From: CBDBJL01 sp965206365
Lineage (GTDB): Bacteria > Pseudomonadota > Alphaproteobacteria > JABAAW01 > JAHZMA01
Length of the DNA stretch: 44,513 bases
Assembly: GCA_965206365.1 (NCBI GenBank)
Contig: CBDBJL010000007.1
Location: 1-44,513 of the forward strand
Reading direction: 5' to 3'
Both the position numbers and the translations under genes were made by a program. Under the pieces are notes generated by a model, which saw only the letters and a program-made list of their open reading frames with translations, did not search any database and was not told the origin of the DNA. Within the stretch, counting starts at the first letter, position 1; each line of letters starts with the position of its first letter. This document shows positions 36,147 to 43,369 of this stretch, in pieces.

Positions 36147-37306
36147 GTGAACAAACAAATGAAAACGAAAGCGTTTTCTGCGGTGACGCAGCCTTTGCAT
36201 CAAGCCAGTGGTTTGCCTAATTTATGTTATACTAGCGATGAATATCATCTTGCAGAACAGAAAACTATTTTTTTATCAAGGTTGGTTTGCGGTTGGAACG
36301 ATTAATGATGTTGCGAAACCAGGCGATGTTGCGCCGAAAGAAGTTGCGGGGCAAGTATTTTTACTGACGCGAGATCGGCAAGGTGTGATTAGAGTGTTTT
36401 CATAATGTGTGTCGGCATCGGGGGCATTTGTTGGTAAGCAAAAAAGGGAATATGCCCTTAATTCGTTGCCCGTATCATTCATGGTGTTATTCCCATGAGG
36501 GGAAGCTGAAAAAAACACCTCATATTGGGGGTTCGGGGCAAGATACTCATCCCGATTTTACGGCAACGGATAAAAATCTTTTTCCAGTGCGCCATGGTGT
36601 TTATATGGGAGTTGTGTTTGTTAATCCATCGGGAGAGGCTGAGGATTTTGATGATTATATTCAACCGGTGCGTGATTTCTGGCATGAATTTTCGGGTGTT
36701 GAGCTTTATTCGCATGAGAGTGACACCAGCTTTGATTTTCATTTGCGGTGTAATTGGAAATTTGGCGTTGAGAATTTTTGCGAATCCTATCATCTGCCTT
36801 GGGTGCATCCCGCGCTTAATAGCTACTCTAAACTTGAAGATCATTATAATATCGCAAGCAAAACTTACTCAGGGCAAGGAACCGTTGTTTATCAGCCAAT
36901 GTTAGATTCTGCAGGCAGACGCTTTCACCAACTTACCGATTTATCGGATAAATGGCAAACAGGCGGGGAATATTTATCGATTTACCCCAATCTCTTATAT
37001 GGTGTGCATAGGGATCATAGTTTTGCTGTGATCACCATCCCACAAAATGTGGATAATTGTTATGAACAAGGGGAACTTTTTTATTTTAATCAAGAAGCTG
37101 TAAGTGATGATTATAGCTCGTTGCGGCAGCGGATGATGGAGAATTGGTACCAGGTTTTCAAAGAAGATGTAAGTGTGGTAGAGGGAATGCAAAAAGGACG
37201 CAAAAGCGTGGCGTTTGATGGTGGTGCGTTCTCGCCAGTTATGGACGGACCCTCGCATTGTTTCCATAAATGGATGGCGGAAAAAATGCAAAATGTTGAA
37301 TTTTAA
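36147..37306 (+). pseudogene. Rieske-type aromatic ring-hydroxylating oxygenase alpha subunit, two frameshifts
   Basis: Three frames join into one Rieske oxygenase of about 385 residues. The first (GTG 36147) runs to EQKTIF. The second resumes at YQGWFAVGTINDV once one T is removed from the T7 run 36268-36274. The third resumes after one extra base near 36401-36404. Joined, it gives VFSNVCRHRGHLL and CPYHSW, the 2Fe-2S Cys-His pairs, then NFCESYHLPWVHPAL, the mononuclear iron ligands. The family includes choline/carnitine monooxygenase-like and dioxygenase enzymes. Both lesions are one-base insertions. No reductase partner is nearby. As written, no frame encodes a complete enzyme. Confidence 0.88.
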
Positions 37307-37448
37307 TTTCTAGATTTTCATTTTCGCGGGCAGAAAAAACATTATGTTACGTTTTGATTTTGCAAAATCTCACCTAATCATTTTAAGCCTCTGTGGCATG
37401 ATATTTGAAAACAGGTGCAAAAGTAGATAATTTTTATGGAGAATATAG

Positions 37449-38117
37449 ATGGTAGCTTCTTCACTGAAAGATGATCGGGATATGCGCAATAGTGAAGTTT
37501 TCTCTTCCCCTCTTGATCCAATGGCGATATTTGCACTCAAATTAGCTCAGGCAGAAAGCCAAGAAATTAATGATCCCAATGCGATGGCATTGGCAACGGT
37601 AGATGCTCAAGGGCGGATTACCCAGCGCATGGTGTTGCTGAAAGATTTCCATCCCTGTCAGGGGTTTTATTTTTATACCAATCTGAATTCGGCAAAGGCA
37701 AAGGCATTACAAGAAAATCATCAAGCTGCATTATTATTTCATTGGAAAAGCTTGCGGTGCCAAGTGCGAATTGAAGGAAAGGTACAAATTGTCTCTGATG
37801 CACGGGCGGATGCTTATTTTGCCTCACGCGCGCGGGCCAGCCAAATCGGAGCATGGGCAAGCCAGCAATCGGATATTTTGGCATCACGAGCGGTTTTAGA
37901 AGCAAGGATACAGGAATTGGCGGTAAAATATGAAGGGCATGATGTTCCTCGTCCGGCAAATTGGTCGGGTTATTTATTCGTGCCCAATTATATTGAATTA
38001 TGGCAAGATGGTATGGATCGGTTGCATGATCGGTTTGCCTTCACCTGTATTGGGCGTGGAGATGGTGCTCATGAGCACAAAGAGTTTCTTTGGCAATATG
38101 TGAGGCTTTATCCGTAG
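37449..38117 (+). CDS. pdxH: Pyridoxamine/pyridoxine 5'-phosphate oxidase
   Basis: This FMN enzyme makes pyridoxal 5'-phosphate from PNP or PMP. The 222 residues cover the full family. They include DPMAIFALKLAQAE, MALATVDAQGRITQRMVLLK with the FMN-binding RxVLLK, FYFYTNLNSAKAKAL, FHWKSLRCQVRIEG, and the C-terminal signature PRPANWSGYLFVPNYIELWQ with DRFAF close behind. GGAGA at 37438-37442 precedes the ATG. With the YggS-type protein it is the second vitamin B6 gene in the window. Confidence 0.96.
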   Translation: MVASSLKDDRDMRNSEVFSSPLDPMAIFALKLAQAESQEINDPNAMALATVDAQGRITQRMVLLKDFHPCQGFYFYTNLNSAKAKALQENHQAALLFHWKSLRCQVRIEGKVQIVSDARADAYFASRARASQIGAWASQQSDILASRAVLEARIQELAVKYEGHDVPRPANWSGYLFVPNYIELWQDGMDRLHDRFAFTCIGRGDGAHEHKEFLWQYVRLYP

Positions 38118-38192
38118 GGGGTAATTTTAGCATTTATTTTTCTTGTGTCTTTGTGTTAGAGTGATTATTCTTTGGAAATGAGTGGGGGTGTA

Positions 38193-38661
38193 ATGGATTT
38201 AGAAATTTTATATTGGCACTGGGCTTTGGTTGGTCTTGTACTGGTTATTTTGGAAATGTTTTTAGCCAGTTTTGCCATTATTTGGTTTGGGCTTGGGGGC
38301 TGTTTTTACCGCTATTTTATATTATATTTTCCCTAATATTTCCTTAGCGCTACAAATTTTAATTTGGTCTGCTCTCTCATTAATGATGGCAATCTTGTGG
38401 TTTCGATTGATTAAGCCGCGATCGGATAAGAAGAAATTAAGCCTCGGTAACGCCGAACAGTTGCAAGGTGAAGTGGGTTTGGTTATCCGCGTTCGGGAAG
38501 AGGGCGAACAAATAAAAGGTAGATTGCGGTTTCCGGCACCATTATTAGGCGATGATGAATGGAATTTTAACTGCGCAAAAAAAATAAAAATAGGCGATAA
38601 GGCTCAGGTAATCGGGGTTTTTGGCAATAATGTCGTCGTCAAAAATTATGAAGGAAATTAA
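38193..38661 (+). pseudogene. NfeD-like membrane protein, one frameshift
   Basis: ATG 38193 encodes an N-terminal transmembrane hairpin (WHWALVGLVLVILEMFLASF, WFGLG) and then runs out of frame. The rest, from AVFTAILYYIFPNISLALQI through a second hydrophobic stretch to a C-terminal OB-fold-like domain (GEVGLVIRVREEG...VVVKNYEGN), is in the next frame. Removing one G from the run 38295-38299 restores a continuous protein of about 155 residues. Small NfeD proteins pair with SPFH proteins in membrane quality control, and the SPFH gene begins 3 bases after this one. Loss, slippage or a sequencing error are all possible. Confidence 0.87.
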
Positions 38662-38664
38662 AAA

Positions 38665-39513
38665 ATGGATTCTTATTTACTTGTTATTATCGCTGTTTTT
38701 GCGCTAATCTTAATCTCAATTTTTCGTGGCGTTTCTAATGTATCACAGGGGACAAGGTTGATTATAGAGCGACTTGGAAAATATCATCGTACCCTTGAGC
38801 CGGGCATTAATTTTACGATCCCCTATATTGATGCAATTGCCTATAGGCTTACAACGAAAGATGTGGTTTTGGATATTCCTTCGCAAAATGTTATCTCAAA
38901 AGATAATGCTTCACTTACCACCAACGCTGTTGCTTATATTAATGTTACCAATCCTGAAAAAGCGGTATATGGGGTGGAAGATTACATTTTTGCGATTCAA
39001 ACCTTGGTGCAAACGGCATTGCGTTCGATTATTGGTGAAATGAAATTGGATGAAGCACTTTCATCTCGAGAGCAAATTAAAACACGACTAAAAAATGATA
39101 TTGCAACGGATATTACCGATTGGGGAATTACATTAAAAACTGTTGAAATACAAGATATTAATCCTTCCGAGACGATGCAAAAAGCCATGGAAGAACAAGC
39201 CGCTGCTGAGCGGGCAAGAAGGGCAACTGTTACGCGAGCTGAAGGCGAGAAGGAATCTGAAATTCTGAAGGCAGATGGTCGCCTAGAAGCTTCTAGGCGT
39301 GATGCCGAAGCACAAATTGTATTGGCAGAGGCAAGCCAAGTTGCGATTCAAAAAGTATCGAAAGCCATTGGTGGTGATGAAATGCCGATTCTTTATTTGC
39401 TTGGGGAAAAATATGTTTCCGCGCTACAAGAACTTGCCACATCGCAAAATAGCAAAACTGTGGTTATCCCTGCGGATATTTACCATACGATTAAAGGGAT
39501 GATTGGCAAATAA
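38665..39513 (+). CDS. SPFH/stomatin-domain protein (QmcA-like)
   Basis: The 282-residue protein has one N-terminal membrane anchor (DSYLLVIIAVFALILISIF) and an SPFH band-7 domain with ERLGKYHRTLEPGINFTIPY, DVVLDIPSQNVISKDNA, and the TALRSIIGEMKLDEALSSRE helix. A long alanine- and glutamate-rich coiled coil follows (residues about 175-240), then a short C-terminal tail. Such proteins oligomerise into large membrane rings and work with NfeD proteins and FtsH-type proteases. The gene follows nfeD in a typical two-gene operon. Here its partner is frameshifted, so it may act alone. Confidence 0.93.
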   Translation: MDSYLLVIIAVFALILISIFRGVSNVSQGTRLIIERLGKYHRTLEPGINFTIPYIDAIAYRLTTKDVVLDIPSQNVISKDNASLTTNAVAYINVTNPEKAVYGVEDYIFAIQTLVQTALRSIIGEMKLDEALSSREQIKTRLKNDIATDITDWGITLKTVEIQDINPSETMQKAMEEQAAAERARRATVTRAEGEKESEILKADGRLEASRRDAEAQIVLAEASQVAIQKVSKAIGGDEMPILYLLGEKYVSALQELATSQNSKTVVIPADIYHTIKGMIGK

Positions 39514-39566
39514 TTGCATTTTTTGTTGAACGGATATTGCGCATAATATTTTAATGTAGTTTTGAC

Positions 39567-39594
39567 TTGCGCTTTATTTTGTGCGTGTTATAAA
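39567..39594 (+). promoter_or_regulatory. Possible promoter upstream of tRNA-Lys
   Basis: TTGCGC (39567-39572) and TATAAA (39589-39594) are 16 bases apart. An overlapping TTGACT at 39562 is a better -35 box but is too far away (21 bases). The tRNA begins 114 bases downstream of the -10 box, which would be a long leader. Confidence 0.3.
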
Positions 39595-39707
39595 ATTTCG
39601 CTTGCGCTTGGTGTTTTGCTTTGAGGGCGAAAAGCTTCTTTTTAGCGGTTATTCTTGCGCCTTGCCTATTTTTTTAGGTTGCTAATTTTAGTAGCTTATT
39701 TGTTTTA

Positions 39708-39783
39708 GGGCCCGTAGCTCAGTTGGTAGAGCACTTGACTTTTAATCAGGTTGTCACAGGTTCGAGCCCTGTCGGGCTCGCCA
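39708..39783 (+). tRNA. tRNA-Lys (anticodon TTT)
   Basis: The acceptor stem GGGCCCG (39708-39714) pairs with CGGGCTC (39773-39779), with one G-T pair. The anticodon loop CTTTTAA on a CTTGA/TCAGG stem gives anticodon TTT. The T-loop is GTTCGAGCC. Discriminator G and an encoded CCA (39781-39783) complete the gene. The DNA that follows holds remnants of phage-like genes, a common insertion neighbourhood. Confidence 0.97.
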
Positions 39784-40130
39784 TATTTTAGGCCATTTTT
39801 TACGTAACTTATCTCGCACTAATTGTAAAATGAAAGATGGTATGCTTTAAGGTGGCAGTGATGTGCGACTACTTACGAAGTGATGCGATATGGTGCGATG
39901 AGGTTCATGCCTGAATAGATGCTATAATCATCTACAAACGCTTATTGGGCGGGGCTTTTAAGTCGTAAAGTTTCGGTAAATATTATTCATAAACTACCAT
40001 AAAGCATACTTAAAATGTCTTATTTTTTTGCTTTTGTAACATGGAAGTCTCAAAATTTAGAAAACTGAAAAAACTTTTAAACCCTATGTTTTCAAGGTTT
40101 TTGTTTCTAACATGGAAGTCAAAAAATTTC
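39784..40130. other. Non-coding stretch after tRNA-Lys
   Basis: I see no gene here. The region holds the first two copies of the TAACATGGAAGT word and several short direct repeats of GATG/GTGCGA type at 39858-39905. There is no copy of the tRNA 3' end in the remainder of the window, so no attachment site can be shown. Confidence 0.6.
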
Positions 40131-40143
40131 CTAACATGGAAGT
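40037..40143 (+). repeat. Three copies of TAACATGGAAGT
   Basis: Exact copies start at 40037, 40108 and 40132, spaced 71 and 24 bases. The last overlaps the 3' end of the Gp37/Gp68-like remnant. No family is recognised. Confidence 0.85.
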
Positions 40144-40878
40144 TTTACGGGATATTCATCCCAAGTTTTACCTTGCCAAACGCGCCCGGTTTTTTTCTTA
40201 TTAACGTCGCCCCATTGCTTAAAAAAGAAAGCTGTGCCACTTTTTTGGCAAGCATCATAAATCTCAGCCACCCATTCATCACGCATCTCCCTTGCCGAAG
40301 GACCGCTTTCCCCGCCGATAATTGCCCAATCAATCGCCGTTAAATTAGCCTCTGATACGCTATCCAGCAATGCTCGAAAGATACAAAGCGAATGGTTGCC
40401 GGCATCAGGCGTAATTCGTCAAGCCGGTCAATATAGGCGTTGCTTTTCAATACTTACCCCGATCCAGATATGTATCGGCAATTGGTAATTATATTTCATT
40501 AAAAATTCTCTAGCGCGCTTCGGGCGTTTCGTTAAAATTTGAAATTCATGCCAATCAGTCTTCAGCATCGTAGCAAATGCTTGTTGAATAAACTTATCAG
40601 GAACGGCTTCATAAAATAAATCTGACATAGAATTAACAAATATTTTTGCTGGTTTACGCCATTTTAGAGGTTGCGATAACAAATTTTCGTCAAAACTGAC
40701 TTTCCCGGTCCAGTTTGCTTTCCCATCACGTTTAACGGTATCCATGTAAAAGCGGATGTTGCATGGCTTGCAAGCGTTCTGCTATTCGAATTGCATAACA
40801 ATTTTTGCAACCCGGAGAAACTTTGAAGCACCCTTTTACTGGGTTCCAAGTGCGATCCGTCCATTTTATCTGCGACAT
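40131..40878 (-). pseudogene. Phage Gp37/Gp68-like (DUF5131) protein, several frameshifts
   Basis: Three minus-strand frames join into one protein. ATG 40878 gives SQIKWTDRTWNPVKGC, then the cysteine cluster KVSPGCKNCYA, and stops at 40732. The next frame carries WTGKVSFDE, KIFVNSMSDLFYE, FQILTKRPKRA and IWIGVSIE. The last carries AIDWAIIGGESGPSARE and FFFKQWG. At least three one-base shifts (near 40740, 40440 and 40385) separate them. The three cysteines resemble an iron-sulfur cluster of radical-SAM-like type, as known for this phage-associated family. ATG 40878 lies 12 bases after the end of the ImmA-like remnant, so they formed an operon. It is clearly dead. Confidence 0.88.
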
Positions 40879-40889
40879 TTCTTGATCCT

Positions 40890-41373
40890 TTAATCTTCAA
40901 TCCCTAATCTAAATTTCAATGCAACGCGCGAAACCTCGATTTTATTAGCGATTTCTTCTATTACATTTTCATCATTTAAGGATTTTTAATTCGGAATCTG
41001 TTCTTTTAAAATATGCCATGGCATAATTAAATCTGCCGCTAGCCTATTAGCTTGGGCTTCTAGGGTGTTTGAAAAATTAGAGCGGTATAAGGCATTATCC
41101 TCAATACCATTTTCAATTTTATCCTTATGCAGTAGATAATGTGATATTTCATGGGTTAAAGTAAAACGCTGTCTAGCTCTAACTTCATGCCTATTAATAC
41201 GAATAATAAAACCGGCTTCTGCTTCTTCGTGAGGGTGAATTTCACCAGATATTTTCATAGACAACGTTGCACGCTTAACAATTAAGCTTAAATCTTTTGC
41301 AATTGCTCCAAGAGGAACTTTAGGCACCTCAGGGTTTTGATATTTTTAATAATATCTCGTTAATTTCTGCCAT
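40890..41373 (-). pseudogene. ImmA/IrrE-family metallopeptidase, one frameshift and one in-frame stop
   Basis: The body carries the zinc-protease motif FTLTHEISHYLLH (HEISH) with downstream LEAQANRLAADLIMP, as in the ImmA/IrrE family that cleaves phage-type repressors. ATG 41373 (MAEINEILLKISK) joins PKVPLGAIAKDLSL only if one C is removed from the CCC at 41332-41334. A TAA at 40986-40988 then interrupts a frame that continues with SLNDENVIEEIANK and ends at 40890 with VALKFRLGIED, the normal family tail. An in-frame MSEYRPPK piece at 41396 may be a still earlier N terminus. The partner repressor gene was not found. Confidence 0.87.
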
Positions 41374-41453
41374 TTAGGAGGGCGATATTCACTCATTTAT
41401 TATCTTTCATTATCTCAATCATTGCATCACTAGCCATATCCTCCATCCTTTCT

Positions 41454-41738
41454 TTATAAATTTTTATCAAAAACCTCTTTAGGAATTGCATCTATCAATT
41501 CATCAGGAAGAGCACCATCCTTAAAAGGAAGAAAGATTCTTCTAGTTTCGGCAATAATTATTTTTTGCGCATTGCCACTCTCTATAGATTTTTTAATGAC
41601 TTTTTCAGTTTCTTTAATAGCTTCAGATTTAATAATACGAAATCCGAAAAATGCTAACAAACCCGCTATAACAGCAATTGCCGTAATGATAAATGTTGCA
41701 AATAAAAGAAGCAAAGCTGCTAAATCATTGAAATTCAT
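41454..41738 (-). CDS. Small single-pass membrane protein of unknown function
   Basis: ATG 41738 follows GGGGAT and encodes 94 residues. There is one long transmembrane helix, AALLLLFATFIITAIAVIAG to about residue 32, then a basic and acidic cytoplasmic helix (RIIKSEAIKETEKVIKKSIESG). The soluble tail is FLPFKDGALPDELIDAIPKE. The frame stays open upstream to 41831, adding another hydrophobic stretch, but that start has no good ribosome-binding site. It lies upstream of the ImmA-like remnant on the same strand and could belong to the same former element. No family is recognised. Confidence 0.6.
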   Translation of the reverse strand: MNFNDLAALLLLFATFIITAIAVIAGLLAFFGFRIIKSEAIKETEKVIKKSIESGNAQKIIIAETRRIFLPFKDGALPDELIDAIPKEVFDKNL

Positions 41739-42242
41739 ATCCCCGTCATATTTTATTTTTCGTACTAAGAACAGGATGCGGAGAAGCTTTAAATTTAATA
41801 TCAAAATAACTAGCAATAAAAGCCAATACAACCAAAATCAATATCGTTGCAAGTCAATTATTTTTTAAAATATTTAATTAGGTACTTATCCATAATAACA
41901 AATCTATATTATCCAAATTTTGCTGTTAATACAAAATAACATTATCTACTAAAATAATAGATAATCTTTTTATAAAATCTTCCCCTGCCTTTAATCACTC
42001 TCTCTTACAATCTTCATGTGTTTTGGATATTTCTCAAGCGTGGGGCTCCTTATTTTATGCACGAGCCGTTTTTTACAGGTTTGGTTGATATTCTCAGCTT
42101 TTGGCTGGGAGGCGGTGCTATATGTCCGGGCGTTACGCTAAAAGCGTCGCGCCGTTTTTTGCGGTCATTGCGGGTCAAGAACTCCCAGCTGCAAGAGCTT
42201 TCTTGGCAGTTTTTATTAAATTAAGAAACGGAGTTTTACGAT
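41739..42242. other. Intergenic stretch with two unresolved overlapping frames
   Basis: Positions 41840-42000 are AT-rich with nothing recognised. At 42059 and 42122 two plus-strand ATG frames overlap, about 55 and 64 codons long. GGGAGG stands before the second, whose text SGRYAKSVAPFFAVIAGQEL and ARAFLAVFIKLRN reads like real protein. They might be two halves of one frameshifted gene. I recognise no family. Confidence 0.4.
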
Positions 42243-42681
42243 ATGAAAATCAAAATATTATTATCAATGATACTTTTTTCCATCTTGCTTACAGGTTGTG
42301 CTGTGGAATCTAGCGTTACACATTTTTACGATGATGAGTTTATTCAGAAGTGAGGGCATAGTTTTTGCCATTTTGCCTTTAAATAAACAAAATGGTAGCT
42401 TGGCATTCAAAAGATACTCTCATCTAATAGAGAATAAATTAGAGTCCCTAGGGTGGATCAAATCTGATAAAAATTCCACCGAATATCATGGTTTCTTGCG
42501 CTATGGTATCGGTGATGGTAGAGAATCTATAACAAGTAATCGTGGTAGAATATCTATATTTGGATCTACAACTACTACCTATAATAAAGAGACTGTATAT
42601 ACTAGATTTTTGAATTTTAATGCTATAGATAAGAAAAAAGTACTTCAAGCGAGCTTGTTGGAGTTTTTGAAGCAAAGGTAA
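42243..42681 (+). pseudogene. Small lipoprotein broken by one frameshift
   Basis: ATG 42243 encodes a lipoprotein signal (MKIKILLSMILFSILLTGC), with the lipidated cysteine at residue 19, followed by AVESSVTHFYDDEFIQ. A TGA at 42351 then stops the frame. The adjacent frame continues with SEGIVFAILPLNKQNGSLAF, KRYSHLIENKLESLGW and a C-terminal FLNFNAIDKKKVLQASLLEF to 42681. Removing one A near 42346-42349 joins them into about 146 residues. The joined text resembles DUF4136-type lipoproteins, but I am not certain of the family. Confidence 0.8.
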
Positions 42682-42938
42682 AAAGCTCAGGAAGCTCATC
42701 TTCTTTTTTGTTGCTTCTTGTTTAGTTGACGCGTTGTTTAAATATTTTCCCGAAAAAAATGGTGTAGCAAAAAGGGTGAGAACCACTGGCTGTATCTCTG
42801 AGTAAGTCTATATAATTTTTGCATATTATACGTTGTAGGTGCTCCTGTTCACCTGCGAAAAGATGATGATTCAGAAATATTTTTCCAATCGGTTTTGGTA
42901 AAGATTTTACGCTTGAAGATAATCTTCGTGGATTATCG

Positions 42939-43138
42939 TTATTTTAGTGCTTTTGTAATTAGCGCAGATGCGGATTGCGCTATAATTTTTTCGGGAGGTT
43001 TATATATTAGCGGGCTTGTGGTCGCTTTTGTTTTTCTGAAAGCACAAAAACCTGCAAGATTTTTCGCAGCTTTTGGGTCTCTAAGAATTTTTGCAGCCTT
43101 AGTTGCTAAGGGTTTGTTATTTTACATTTTTTTACCAT
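42939..43138 (-). pseudogene. Small basic LATKAAK-type protein, one frameshift
   Basis: An AAAAGGAG site stands in front of ATG 43138, which encodes MVKKCK and then leaves frame. Inserting one A at about 43119-43122 continues with NNKPLATKAAKILRDPKAAK, NLAGFCAFRKTKATTS and ends at 42939 with SASALITKALK. The text resembles small lysine- and alanine-rich proteins seen in phage-like and accessory regions, whose function is unknown. The opposite-strand frame 42895-43239 is only its shadow. The gene follows another broken minus-strand fragment by 13 bases. Confidence 0.65.
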
Positions 43139-43151
43139 TATATTCTCCTTT

Positions 43152-43369
43152 TCAACATTTTTTTGAAGTATTGCGTTTCATACGCCGTGCTTCACCAATT
43201 TGTTGCCCTTGTTGTAAATCGGTACCCACAGAAAGATAAGCCGAAATTTTGTTAGCAACACGCCATGTTCGGGGTGGAATTCTAAAATAGTGATATCTTT
43301 GGTGGGTCTGTTTTTTGCGAATGAAAGTTTATGTTATAGTTTTAGCTTTGCTAGATTTTGAGCAGGATT
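43152..43369 (-). other. Decayed minus-strand coding fragment
   Basis: Two frames read like coding sequence: TILEFHPEHGV in one, then ANKISAYLSVGTDLQQGQQI and GEARRMKRNTSKK in another, ending at 43152. A one-base shift near the GTGTTGCTAAC at about 43250 would join them. No start codon is obvious. The second part faintly recalls a late segment of phosphatidylserine decarboxylase, but this is weak. Confidence 0.35.

Noticed and set aside
37048..37056. A perfect DnaA-box word (TGTGGATAA)
   Set aside because: It is a single copy inside the Rieske coding sequence, with no cluster or AT-rich unwinding region, so it does not indicate an origin.
42895..43239. A 114-codon plus-strand frame with hydrophobic stretches
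   Set aside because: It is the antisense shadow of a minus-strand small gene with a better ribosome-binding site and protein-like text.
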